Shown: positions 9,259-16,854 of the stretch, piece by piece
Position numbering within the stretch: position 1 is the stretch's first letter
Layout: every line of letters starts with the position of its first letter
Source: Acidobacteriota bacterium
Lineage (GTDB): Bacteria > Acidobacteriota > Terriglobia > UBA7540
Length of the DNA: 33,081 nucleotides
Reading direction: 5' to 3'
Assembly (NCBI GenBank): GCA_021828285.1
Contig: JAKASG010000030.1
Location: 1 to 33,081 of the forward strand
Translations under genes and position numbers: made by a program
Notes under the pieces: generated by a model
What the model was told of the DNA's origin: nothing
Databases searched by the model: none
The model's input: the letters and a program-made list of their open reading frames with translations, nothing else

Positions 9259-10524
9259 TTATGAAAAGAGTTTGTTCGGAAAAAGCGAACCGCCCATCAG
9301 CAATAGCGTGAGCGCGATCATGACCACACAGGTGATCCAAGCGATGATGTTGAACACCCGTGTATTTCGGTAGGAACCCATCAGATCTTCGCGGTTGACA
9401 AGGCGAAGCATAAAAATGAGGACGAAAGGCAACAAGATTCCGTTGATGACCTGCGTGAAGAGTGTAATTGGAACCTGGGCGGATTCAGGGAGCACGACGA
9501 TGGCCAGCGCGCCGAGAAAAATGAGGCTGGTGTAGAGCCAGTAAAAGACGGGCGCCTCCCGGAAGCGCTTGTCAATTCCCGATTCGACCCCCAATCCCTC
9601 GCAAACATAATACGAGGTAGCGAGCGGCAAAATGGACGCCGAAAACAGCGAGGCGTTGATTAATCCGAAAGCGAACAGTGCAGCAGCGGCATCGCCGGCC
9701 AGCGGGCGCAAGGCGAGCGCGGCGTCGCCCGCGTCCTTGATGTTTCGGTGGCCCGACATAAAGATGGTCGCTGCGCACGCGGCGATGATAAAGAATGCGA
9801 CCAGGTCCGTGACGATGCAGCCGCTGACGACGTCCCACCAGGTGTACCGGTAATTCTTCGGCTTCACCCCCTTCTCGACCACGGCCGACTGAAGGTAAAA
9901 CTGCATCCAGGGAGCGATCGTCGTGCCAACCACTCCGATGAGCATATAAAGCCAGGGAACGTTGAACTGGAAGGAGGGCTTGAAGGTGTGAAGAATCGCT
10001 TCCGGCCAATTGGGGTGAGCGAGGAAGGCGGAAATGGGATACGCAAGATAAAAAACGCACGCCGCAAGAAAAATCTTTTCCACGGAGCGGTAAGTCCCCT
10101 TGACCACCAGCAGCCAAACCAGGAGCGCGCCGAGCGGGACGGCGATGAAGCGGGTGACGTGGAACACTTCCATGCCGGAAGCCAAGCCGGCAAACTCCGA
10201 GATCGTGTTGCCGAGATCGGCGAACAATAAGAACATCATCAGAATAAAGGTGGTGCGGAAGCCATATTCTTCGCGGATCAAGTCGGCGAGACCCTTGCCG
10301 GTGACAACACCCATGCGCGCGACAATCTCCTGCACGACGATCAGCGCGACCGTAATCGGGACCAGCGTCCACAGCAACGTGTAGCCGAATTTGGCGCCCG
10401 CCACCGAGTAGGTGTAGATTCCTCCCGCGTCGTTATCCACGTTAGCCGTAATAATGCCCGGCCCGAGGACCACGAGGAACATCAGCAGATTGAACCGCCA
10501 GCGGCGGTATCGGTTGCGCGCCAT
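9259..10524 (-). CDS. Nramp-related divalent metal transporter, probably magnesium (NRMT-like)
   Basis: This is a 421 aa inner-membrane protein with about eleven hydrophobic segments and the Nramp (SLC11/LeuT) fold. In canonical Nramp proteins the metal is held by DPGN on helix 1 and a methionine in MPH on helix 6. Here helix 1 reads ANVDNDAGGIYTYS (DPGN replaced by D32-A-G-G35) and helix 6 reads GTTIAPWMQFY, with alanine about residue 204 in the methionine position. Loss of the thioether and the asparagine is the pattern described for Nramp-related magnesium transporters, which accept Mg2+ rather than selecting Mn2+/Fe2+. The gene lies 24 bases after the MgtE_N/CBS gene and downstream of an M-box riboswitch, which supports Mg2+. 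The ribosome binding site is weak, consistent with coupling to the upstream gene. Fold assignment is firm; substrate is a well-supported inference. Confidence 0.87.
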   Translation of the reverse strand: MARNRYRRWRFNLLMFLVVLGPGIITANVDNDAGGIYTYSVAGAKFGYTLLWTLVPITVALIVVQEIVARMGVVTGKGLADLIREEYGFRTTFILMMFLLFADLGNTISEFAGLASGMEVFHVTRFIAVPLGALLVWLLVVKGTYRSVEKIFLAACVFYLAYPISAFLAHPNWPEAILHTFKPSFQFNVPWLYMLIGVVGTTIAPWMQFYLQSAVVEKGVKPKNYRYTWWDVVSGCIVTDLVAFFIIAACAATIFMSGHRNIKDAGDAALALRPLAGDAAAALFAFGLINASLFSASILPLATSYYVCEGLGVESGIDKRFREAPVFYWLYTSLIFLGALAIVVLPESAQVPITLFTQVINGILLPFVLIFMLRLVNREDLMGSYRNTRVFNIIAWITCVVMIALTLLLMGGSLFPNKLFS

Positions 10525-10548
10525 AATAGTCGAAGGTGTCGCCCGACG

Positions 10549-11787
10549 TTAAGATTTGGACAGGACGACTTCGAGCACGTCGTCCGCCGTGACCACTCCA
10601 ATCAGCCGTTGATGGTCATCCACAACCGGCAGCACCAGCAGGTTGTATTTGAGGAAGAGGTCAATGACTTCAGCCTTGTCAGCCTGGCCCCGGACACAGA
10701 GGAGCGATTCGTTGGAAAGCTCCTTCAGCGCCCTGTCATTTTCCGCGACGGTCACTTTTGCGATTGGAACCACGCCGGTGAGCGTCACGTCGGGGCCGAT
10801 CAGATAAACGTTGTGAACGGCTTCGATGCGGCCTTCAAAATGCCTGAGCGCCGCAAGCGCCGATTCGACCGTTCCCGTGTCTCCAACGACGACATACTCG
10901 GTGGTCATCATTGAGCCAGCGGTTCCTTCCTCAAATCCGAGGAGTCCCTGTACTTCCTTGGCTTCATCTTTTTCCATGCTGGCCAGCACACCGGCGGAAG
11001 TTTCCGGCGGCATCTCATGGAGGACATCGGCAGCTTCATCGGGAGCCATTTCTTCTACGATGTCCGCTGCTTTCGCGGCAGGAATGCTTTCCAGCAGCGC
11101 CGCCTGCATGCGGGTGGGGATTTCCGAAATGGCTCGCGCTGCGGTTTCATCATCGAGCGATTCGATGACCGCTTTCTGCTCATCCCGGCTCAACTCTTCG
11201 AGAATGTCGGCGATGTCCGCCGGATGCAATTGCGCGAGGCGGGCGTAGGAAATGCGCAGCTTGACCCGCCGGTGCGCATCCGCCTCAATCAGGTTGACGA
11301 ACTCCCAGGGAATCGTATCCGGCCGCAAAAGGCCCGTGAGCAGGTGCACGCTGTGCTTTGAAGTGACCCCTTGCAAAAGCCTGCGCACCGCTCCCGCCAA
11401 TCCGGTGCTCACCCCCAGGATCCGCAAGTCCGTATGCCCGTCGGTCGGCACGATGTCCATATCCACATCGTTCACTCGCTCGACTTTACGCCCATTGACG
11501 TCAATGATTTGCTGATCGAGAACGTCTTTCTTGATGCGGAGCAGACCTTCATCTGCCGGGTAACACCGAATGGCCTCGGCCGGAACGGTGGTCTGGGCTG
11601 CGCGGACTGAGACCGATTGCATCTGCTCGTGAGTGATGCAGAGGACTTCCTTCGACGGCTTGCGAACAAAATAGGATGCGACGCGCAAGGATTTGCCGGG
11701 ATCCACGGCCATATCCACCAGCCGTCCCAGGTATTCTCCTCGAGCGTCAAAAGTCGGCAAATGTTCGAGGTCAGTAAAAAAAATCAT
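10549..11787 (-). CDS. Soluble PRC-barrel / MgtE N-domain / CBS-pair protein, putative Mg2+ sensor subunit
   Basis: The 412 aa protein has no membrane segment. Two PRC-barrel-like stretches come first (about residues 7-45 with DARGEYLGRLVDMAVDP, and about 88-130 with DVNGRKVERVNDVDMD). An MgtE N-domain follows (about 184-285, helical repeats LHPADIADILEELS and EMAPDEAADVLHEMPPE), then a CBS pair (about 290-410, starting GFEEGTAGSMMT and ending GVVTADDVLEVV). In MgtE the N and CBS domains bind Mg2+ in the cytosol and gate the channel. This protein stops where MgtE would enter its plug helix and membrane domain. The next gene supplies an unrelated Nramp-type transporter, so it is likely the regulatory subunit of that carrier. 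ATG 11787 is preceded by AGAGG. Expression should be under the M-box leader upstream. Confidence 0.88.
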   Translation of the reverse strand: MIFFTDLEHLPTFDARGEYLGRLVDMAVDPGKSLRVASYFVRKPSKEVLCITHEQMQSVSVRAAQTTVPAEAIRCYPADEGLLRIKKDVLDQQIIDVNGRKVERVNDVDMDIVPTDGHTDLRILGVSTGLAGAVRRLLQGVTSKHSVHLLTGLLRPDTIPWEFVNLIEADAHRRVKLRISYARLAQLHPADIADILEELSRDEQKAVIESLDDETAARAISEIPTRMQAALLESIPAAKAADIVEEMAPDEAADVLHEMPPETSAGVLASMEKDEAKEVQGLLGFEEGTAGSMMTTEYVVVGDTGTVESALAALRHFEGRIEAVHNVYLIGPDVTLTGVVPIAKVTVAENDRALKELSNESLLCVRGQADKAEVIDLFLKYNLLVLPVVDDHQRLIGVVTADDVLEVVLSKS

Positions 11788-11886
11788 GGCAGCCTCTCAA
11801 CTTTGGAGATCTGAGCTTCGTTTGCGCAGCTTCTGCCTGCCCCGCGTGATTCTGACTCGAGCAATGCCGCGCTTGGATCTCCCTGA

Positions 11887-11923
11887 AAATCAAAAGCCCC
11901 GTGAGTGGGCTCTCCCAGGGCTC
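11887..11923 (-). terminator. Intrinsic terminator serving as riboswitch expression platform
   Basis: On the minus strand AGCCC (11922-11918) can pair with GGGCT (11899-11895), enclosing an inner TGGG/CCCA hairpin, and is followed by TTTGATTTT (11894-11886 region). It lies about 35 bases after the M-box and about 100 bases before the first start codon. Its loop contains GAGAGC (11914-11909), which is perfectly complementary to GCTCTC (11974-11969) in the conserved 3' end of the aptamer. Pairing of these two would form an antiterminator when the aptamer is unfolded, which gives OFF control by Mg2+. The structure was drawn by eye without energy calculation. Confidence 0.6.
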
Positions 11924-11957
11924 AAAGGCGTTCGCGCGCAGAGTGCGCGCCCCAATG

Positions 11958-12119
11958 AACCTCCTGGTGAGAGCTTCGGCATCACACAGCGTAAAATCCC
12001 TGTCGGAATAGCCACCTTAGGCAAAGCCTTAATCCGGCCGCGCCTGCTCCGCCCGTTGGCCCGTCTCCAGTTTTCCGGGCAGTGGGTTATGTTTGCGTGG
12101 TAACCTCGCCTAACGAGGT
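11958..12119 (-). promoter_or_regulatory. M-box (ykoK leader) magnesium riboswitch
   Basis: Reading the minus strand from 12119, the conserved M-box blocks occur in order: CTCGTTAGGCGAGG (12117-12104), CACTGCCC (12084-12077), GGAGACGGGCCAACGGG (12068-12052) and GATGCCGAAGCTCTC (11983-11969). They correspond to CUUCGUUAGGUGAGG, CUGCUGCCC, AAAGACGCCAAUGGG and the AAAGCUCU region of the Bacillus subtilis mgtE leader. A terminal P1 helix is possible between ACCTC (12119-12115) and GAGGT (11963-11959), giving an aptamer of about 160 nt, the normal size. It precedes an MgtE_N/CBS gene and an Nramp-related transporter, so the known ligand (Mg2+) fits the genes. The riboswitch also accounts for most of the 448-base stretch without a gene at 11788-12235. 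Confidence 0.9.
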
Positions 12120-12175
12120 AGAAATTGGACTGAGTTTTGCCTTGCTCCTCCTTGTCTCACTCAATCCCAAAGCCT

Positions 12176-12204
12176 TTCTTACAAATCCGTGCAGGTTTTG
12201 TCAA
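12176..12204 (-). promoter_or_regulatory. Predicted sigma-70-type promoter of the magnesium operon
   Basis: On the minus strand a perfect -35 TTGACA (12204-12199) is followed after 17 bases by TAAGAA (12181-12176), a fair -10. Transcription would start near 12169, about 50 bases before the M-box, giving a leader of roughly 380 nt before the start codon at 11787. The box lies directly after the stop of the DJ-1 gene, so the magnesium operon has its own promoter. Confidence 0.6.
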
Positions 12205-12235
12205 GGGGAAATCCCGCGCTCCGAGGCGAATTGCT

Positions 12236-12787
12236 TTACTGTGACGCCGCTGATTGCGCGACGCGTTCGGCCGCGAGTGCGCGAGCGATTTCGTGGCAAA
12301 AGGCGGGCAGATCCGAAGGCTTCCGCGACGTCACGAGGTTGCCGTCCACCACCACTTCTGCGTCCATGTATTTTGCGCCGGCGTGGATCATGTCGTCCTT
12401 GATGGCTTCGAAGCACGTCACCCTGCGGCCTCGAACGACTTCGGCGGAAGCGAGCAGCCAGCCGGCATGGCAAATTGCGCCGATGACTTTTCCTGACGCG
12501 CTCATCTCGCGCACGAACCGCACCATCCGCTCATCGCGCCGCAGAAAATCGGGCGCCCAGCCGCCCGGAATTACGACGGCGTCGAAGTCCTCGGGCCGGG
12601 CGTCAGCGATCGAAAGGTCCGCTTCGACGGGATAGCCTTTTTTGCCGGCGTACGTCTTCCCCTCATCGGCTCCGACAGCGACCGTCTCCGCTCCATCTTC
12701 GCGAAAACGGAGCAGGGGATACCAAACCTCGAGTTCCTGATATTGGTCAGCAACAAGAACGGCGACTCTTTTTCCGTGAAGATTCAT
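12236..12787 (-). CDS. DJ-1/PfpI-family protein (class I glutamine amidotransferase-like)
   Basis: A 183 aa cytosolic protein of the DJ-1/ThiJ/PfpI superfamily, whose members act as intracellular peptidases, glyoxalase/deglycases or chaperones. The nucleophile elbow AICHAGWLL carries the catalytic cysteine, the partner glutamate is in YQELEVWYPLL, and VVIPGGWAPDFLRRDERMVRF is the family core (quoted in part: VVIPGGWAPDFLRRD). The start is ATG 12787, with GGAGG six bases upstream and the N-terminus MNLHGKRVAVLVADQY typical of PfpI. The longer frame back to 12850 lacks similarity. It follows fmt by 66 bases on the same strand. Which of the family activities it has cannot be decided from sequence. 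Confidence 0.88.
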   Translation of the reverse strand: MNLHGKRVAVLVADQYQELEVWYPLLRFREDGAETVAVGADEGKTYAGKKGYPVEADLSIADARPEDFDAVVIPGGWAPDFLRRDERMVRFVREMSASGKVIGAICHAGWLLASAEVVRGRRVTCFEAIKDDMIHAGAKYMDAEVVVDGNLVTSRKPSDLPAFCHEIARALAAERVAQSAASQ

Positions 12788-12853
12788 GGTCGGCCTCCTT
12801 CGACCTTTTCGTATGTTATCATGCCGCGCAGGCAGAGAGCCGCGCGCCATCGC

Positions 12854-13798
12854 TCAGCTTTCAAAGCGTTCGCCGGGCTTGAGCCTCGCGCCGTTGATGA
12901 ACTCACGCGCCGTCATTCGCTTCTTTCCCTCCGGCTGAAGCTCAACGATATCGAGAAATCTTCCATCCCCGCAAAAGACGAGGAGTTTCCCTTCCATTGC
13001 AGCAAGTCCGCCGGGCGAGCCTGTCGCAGGCGGGAAGGCGGATATTTCGGCCGCGCGAGCCGCTCGGATTTGAACGGCTCTCCCGCGAAAGGCGCTGAAT
13101 GCGCCGGGCCACGGGTTGACACCGCGGACGCGGCGCGCGATTTCTTCCGCCGGCCAATTCCAATTGATCTTTCCATCCGCCTTTTTCAACATTGGGGCGA
13201 CGGATGATTGCGAGGAGTCCTGCGCGCGAGGAACAATCACGCCGCGCTCAAGTCCGCGCAGAGTTTCGGTCATTAATTCGGCGCCCATGACACTCAGCCG
13301 TTCTTCGAGCGATGGGCGAGTGTCGCCATCGTGAATTTCCGTTTCGCGCACAAGCAGGATATCGCCCGTGTCCATGCCGGCGTCAATCTTCATTGTCGTG
13401 ACGCCGGTTTTCTTCTCGCCATGTATGATGGCCCACGGAATCGGCGCCGCTCCGCGATATTTAGGCAGGAGAGAAGCATGCAAATTAATGCATCCGAGTT
13501 TTGGAATTTCGATGAGCCAGGTGGGCAAAATATGCCCATAAGCCACGACGACGGCCGCGTCAGGGTGGAATTGACTGAGGCGCTCGCGAACGCCGGGGTC
13601 CTTGAGTTTCGCGGGCTGGAACAGCGCGAGATCGAAGCGTTCCGCCACTTGCTTGACGGGCGAAGGTTGAATGGCATAGCCGCGGCCCCGCGGCTCGTCG
13701 GGATTTGTGACGACCAGCTCGATCGCAAATTTTTCGGCGACCAGCATTTCAAGCGTGGGGACGGCGAATTGCGGGGTTCCGAAAAATAGGAGTTTCAT
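12854..13798 (-). CDS. fmt: Methionyl-tRNA formyltransferase
   Basis: Fmt transfers a formyl group from 10-formyl-THF to initiator Met-tRNA. The 314 aa protein begins MKLLFFGTPQFAVPTLEML, carries the folate-site core CINLHASLLPKYRGAAPIPW with catalytic N-x-H and the conserved Asp in DAGMDTGDILL. Its C-terminal OB-like domain includes RRVRGVNPWPGAFS. Length is normal (E. coli 315). It lies 72 bases after def on the same strand, the classical def-fmt pair that puts on and removes the formyl group. Confidence 0.96.
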   Translation of the reverse strand: MKLLFFGTPQFAVPTLEMLVAEKFAIELVVTNPDEPRGRGYAIQPSPVKQVAERFDLALFQPAKLKDPGVRERLSQFHPDAAVVVAYGHILPTWLIEIPKLGCINLHASLLPKYRGAAPIPWAIIHGEKKTGVTTMKIDAGMDTGDILLVRETEIHDGDTRPSLEERLSVMGAELMTETLRGLERGVIVPRAQDSSQSSVAPMLKKADGKINWNWPAEEIARRVRGVNPWPGAFSAFRGRAVQIRAARAAEISAFPPATGSPGGLAAMEGKLLVFCGDGRFLDIVELQPEGKKRMTAREFINGARLKPGERFES

Positions 13799-13870
13799 GA
13801 GGACGTTCGAGGCAGGCGAAGTCGTATCGCCTGAAGCCTGCGGAAACCATAAGGCGCGACCGCCCGGCTC

Positions 13871-14380
13871 TCACCATTCGCCAGCTTTCATCAGCTTCCG
13901 CACGCGGCGCTCGATGGATTCGCGCTTCAAGCGGCTCAGGTGATGAATGAAGAGTTTGCCGTTGAGGTGGTCTGTTTCATGGCAAAAAGCGCGCGCGAGC
14001 AGACCCTCGCCATTGAGCGTAACTTCCTCGCCGCGAGCGTTCTGCGCACGGACTGAGGCGCGCAGTGGGCGCGCCGTTTTCGCGCGGAATTCCGGAAGAC
14101 TCAAGCATCCTTCTTCTTCAAGCTGTTCGCCTTCGGCCGAGACAATCACAGGGTTTACAAGAACGAGCTTCGCGCCCGGATCTTCGCCCACCGTAATGTC
14201 AATCACGCAAAGCCGCTTGCCGATTCCGATTTGCGGCGCGGCAAGGCCCACGCCATTGGCGGCGTACATCGTTTCAAACATGTCGGCCACCAGCTTCTCG
14301 AGCTCCGCATCAAACGAGGTGACTGGCGCCGCTGCTTTCCCGATCACTTCCTGTCCGTATTTGACGATCGGATAGATCAT
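13871..14380 (-). CDS. def: Peptide deformylase
   Basis: Def is a metalloenzyme that removes the N-formyl group from nascent proteins. All three family motifs are present in the 169 aa product: GVGLAAPQIG, EEGCLSLPEF (the metal-ligand cysteine) and FCHETDHLNGKLF (HExxH with two histidine ligands and the catalytic glutamate). The start MIYPIVKYGQEVIGK is the usual deformylase N-terminus. Upstream on the same strand is aroC (82-base gap) and downstream fmt. Confidence 0.96.
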   Translation of the reverse strand: MIYPIVKYGQEVIGKAAAPVTSFDAELEKLVADMFETMYAANGVGLAAPQIGIGKRLCVIDITVGEDPGAKLVLVNPVIVSAEGEQLEEEGCLSLPEFRAKTARPLRASVRAQNARGEEVTLNGEGLLARAFCHETDHLNGKLFIHHLSRLKRESIERRVRKLMKAGEW

Positions 14381-14462
14381 CGCGCCTCGCCTGCATTTTT
14401 CTTGCCGTAAAGCGGCCGAATTCGCGCCCAGGGTTTTCCCGGCAGCATTCAGCGCGGAGGAG

Positions 14463-15638
14463 TCAGAAGTTCCTCACTTGCTGAATATAGGCGTCGTAGT
14501 TGCGCCTCGTTTCACCGAGTGAATCGCCGCCGAATTTCTCGAGGAACGCTCGCGCGAGAATCAGGGCGACCATCGCTTCTCCGATAACTCCCGCCGCGGG
14601 CACGACGCAAACGTCCGAGCGCTCATAAGCAGCTTTCACCGGTTCGCGAGTCGCGAAATCCACGGACTCGAGGGGCCTCCGCAGTGTCGAAATCGGCTTC
14701 AAATATCCTCGCACGACCACATCCTCGCCGTTCGTCATCCCGCCTTCGATTCCTCCCGCGCGGTTCGATTTGCGCGTGAAGCGCCGGCTTGCGCGGTCAT
14801 AACCGATCTCATCGTGAACCTCAGAGCCCGCGAGTCCGGCATTCGCAACGCCGCCGCCGATCTCAGCCGCTTTGACGGCTTGAATCGAAAGCAAGGCCTG
14901 GCCCAATTGGCCGTCGAGCCGCTCGTCCCACTGAGCGCAGGAGCCGAGTCCCGGCGGGACCCCATGGGCGATCACTTCAAAAACTCCTCCCACCGTGTCA
15001 CGCGCCGTCATTGCCGCTTCGACTTCCTCTTTCATTCGTGCTTCGGTCTCGGGGTCGGCGCAATTGAGCACAATATCTTCCTTTTCGCGCAAGGCGAGCA
15101 CTTGCTCGAAAGAGACCCTGTGATCCTCCAATCGAACTTTGCCGACCGCGATCACGTGGCTCGCGACTTCAACTCCGAATTCCTTCAGCAATAATTTGGC
15201 AAGCGAGCCGGCCGCAACGCGCGCCGCGGTCTCGCGCGCGCTTGCTCTTTCGAGGACGTTCCGCGCATCCTTGAAATCGTATTTCAGGCAGCCGGCGAGA
15301 TCCGCATGTCCCGGACGAGGCTGCAAAACCGGCTTATACTTCGCCCGAGATTCGGGCCTGTCATCCACGGCCATCGCATCCTTCCAGTTCGCCCAGTCGC
15401 GGTTTTCGATCAAAAGGGTGACTGGCGATCCAATCGTCTCGCCGTGCCGAACGCCGGAGAGGAAGCGTGCATGATCGGCTTCGATCTTCATCCGCCCGCC
15501 CCGGCCGTATCCCGCCATCCGCCGTTTCAATTCTCTATTCACATAGTTGAAGTCTACGCGCAGGCCTGCGGGCAAGCCGCTGACAATCGCCGTCAGCGCT
15601 TCACCATGTGATTCACCCGCGGTTTGAAACCTCAGCAT
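14463..15638 (-). CDS. aroC: Chorismate synthase
   Basis: AroC converts EPSP to chorismate, the last step of the shikimate pathway, using reduced FMN. The 391 aa protein starts MLRFQTAGESHGEALTAIV, the first family signature. It also shows the catalytic-site stretches GRGGRMKIEADHA, RPGHADLAGCLKYDF, RASARETAARVAAGSLAK and NRAGGIEGGMTNGEDVV. I chose ATG 15638 because AAAGGA is properly spaced upstream and the conserved region begins at the first residue; an ATG at 15671 adds eleven unconserved residues. It heads the minus-strand run aroC-def-fmt-DJ-1. Confidence 0.96.
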   Translation of the reverse strand: MLRFQTAGESHGEALTAIVSGLPAGLRVDFNYVNRELKRRMAGYGRGGRMKIEADHARFLSGVRHGETIGSPVTLLIENRDWANWKDAMAVDDRPESRAKYKPVLQPRPGHADLAGCLKYDFKDARNVLERASARETAARVAAGSLAKLLLKEFGVEVASHVIAVGKVRLEDHRVSFEQVLALREKEDIVLNCADPETEARMKEEVEAAMTARDTVGGVFEVIAHGVPPGLGSCAQWDERLDGQLGQALLSIQAVKAAEIGGGVANAGLAGSEVHDEIGYDRASRRFTRKSNRAGGIEGGMTNGEDVVVRGYLKPISTLRRPLESVDFATREPVKAAYERSDVCVVPAAGVIGEAMVALILARAFLEKFGGDSLGETRRNYDAYIQQVRNF

Positions 15639-15750
15639 TGTTCCATCCTTTGCGCCGGACATCGGGCGCAAGACATTGAATTGTAACGGATTCGACGGTG
15701 AGCGTCAAAAATCCGGCGAGCTGTTTTGACGGGCAAATTGAAACGACTAT

Positions 15751-16317
15751 TCACCGGACGCGGCGCAGCACGCGAGGTGGAAGCCACCAATGGAGTTTTC
15801 CGGGAAGATGACGGAGAGTTTCTTCAAAAACGATGAGACAGCAACCACCCTTTTTGAAAGCGAGGTGAGCGCGCGGGCCGGCGCCGATCAAGTGCGCGGC
15901 GATGACGCTCAGGTCCGGTTCGTGGCCGACGGCCAGGACGCGCCGGGCACCCTCTTTCCGGGATAGAAATTCGATGAACTGGGACGGCGTCGCGCCGGGG
16001 ACGAGCGCGTCAGAGCGCTCGACGGGCGGCGCAGGTGAAAACGCTTCGCGCACGATTTCCGCGGTTTCTGCGGCGCGGACGAGCGGGCTGGTGACGATCC
16101 GGTCGAGATCAACGCCAAGGCGTTGCAAGCCGCGGGCGATCTGGCGGACACGCTTCCTGCCCTCGGGCGTGAGCGCACGGCGAGCGTCCTCGCCGGCCGC
16201 GGCCGCTTCTTCCGCAAGACCATGGCGCATCAGAATCAATTCAAAACCTTCGCGGCCGGGAACGCTGGAAAGTGCGGCTTTCGGCTCCGTTGCGATCTGC
16301 ACATCTCTCACAGGCAT
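15751..16317 (-). CDS. SixA-like phosphohistidine phosphatase
   Basis: A member of the histidine phosphatase (phosphoglycerate mutase-like) superfamily, closest to SixA, which removes phosphate from histidine phosphotransfer domains. The 188 aa protein has the phospho-acceptor RHG in ELILMRHGLAEEA (about residues 27-39), the second arginine in TSPLVRAAETAEIV, and the second histidine in AVGHEPDLSVIAAHL. There is no signal peptide, so it should act in the cytosol. About 26 residues precede the conserved core, so a later start is possible. It is the last gene of a minus-strand trio with the PLD and GNAT genes (gaps of 30 and 24 bases). Confidence 0.85.
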   Translation of the reverse strand: MPVRDVQIATEPKAALSSVPGREGFELILMRHGLAEEAAAAGEDARRALTPEGRKRVRQIARGLQRLGVDLDRIVTSPLVRAAETAEIVREAFSPAPPVERSDALVPGATPSQFIEFLSRKEGARRVLAVGHEPDLSVIAAHLIGAGPRAHLAFKKGGCCLIVFEETLRHLPGKLHWWLPPRVLRRVR

Positions 16318-16347
16318 TCTTCTCTCAGCAATTTTCTTCGGAGCCGG

Positions 16348-16830
16348 TTAAGGCCGGGCTCCTCTTTCTTTGACGCTGGCGGCGGCCCAAAGGCCATCAA
16401 ACTCCGCCTGGAAAGCCGCCGCGACATTCTCGTCACGAATGATCAACAGATTTTCGAAATTCTGTTCCGATTCGAGCGTCCAGTTGTAACTTCCCGCCAG
16501 CACGATGCGGCGGTCGAGAATCGCGAACTTGTGGTGCAGCTTGCTTTCTTCGCCGCCCGAAAGAAGCTGAATCGGCAGGCGGAATTCCGCGGCCAATTCG
16601 CGTGTCGCCGCCGTTTCCTCAAATTTTCGCCGGTCGAGAATCAGCCTCACCGTGGCTTCACGGCGAGCCGCCCGCGCCAATGCTTCCGCAAGCCGTGGAT
16701 GGCTCAAGCGATAAAGAGCCGCGTCAACCGAGCGCTCAGTCTCGCGCAGAAGACCCTCGATGACGGCGGCAACGGATCGGGCGCGGGTGAAAACGGGTTC
16801 GACGCTCACGGTCGGCGCATCACGTGACAT
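16348..16830 (-). CDS. Single-HKD phospholipase D-like protein
   Basis: A 160 aa protein with one PLD catalytic motif, HHKFAILDRRIVLAGSYNWT (H-x-K-x4-D followed by the GS/N segment), after AALYRLSHPRLAEALARAA. Single-HKD proteins such as the Nuc endonuclease and mitochondrial PLD work as dimers and cleave phosphodiester bonds in nucleic acid or phospholipid. No signal peptide or membrane segment is seen, so it is probably cytosolic, unlike exported Nuc. It lies between GNAT and SixA genes on the same strand. Substrate is unknown. Confidence 0.85.
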   Translation of the reverse strand: MSRDAPTVSVEPVFTRARSVAAVIEGLLRETERSVDAALYRLSHPRLAEALARAARREATVRLILDRRKFEETAATRELAAEFRLPIQLLSGGEESKLHHKFAILDRRIVLAGSYNWTLESEQNFENLLIIRDENVAAAFQAEFDGLWAAASVKERGARP

Positions 16831-16854
16831 TCTACGTTTACGGGCGCGGTAGTT

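Noticed and set aside
9259..10524. Annotation of the Nramp protein as the manganese transporter MntH
   Set aside because: Helix 1 and helix 6 lack the asparagine and methionine of the Mn/Fe site, and the operon is headed by an Mg2+ riboswitch.
11693..12402. Plus-strand open frames across the magnesium leader (11693-12103 and 12082-12402)
   Set aside because: The region is explained by the minus-strand M-box, terminator and flanking genes; the predicted peptides have no motif and no credible ribosome binding site.
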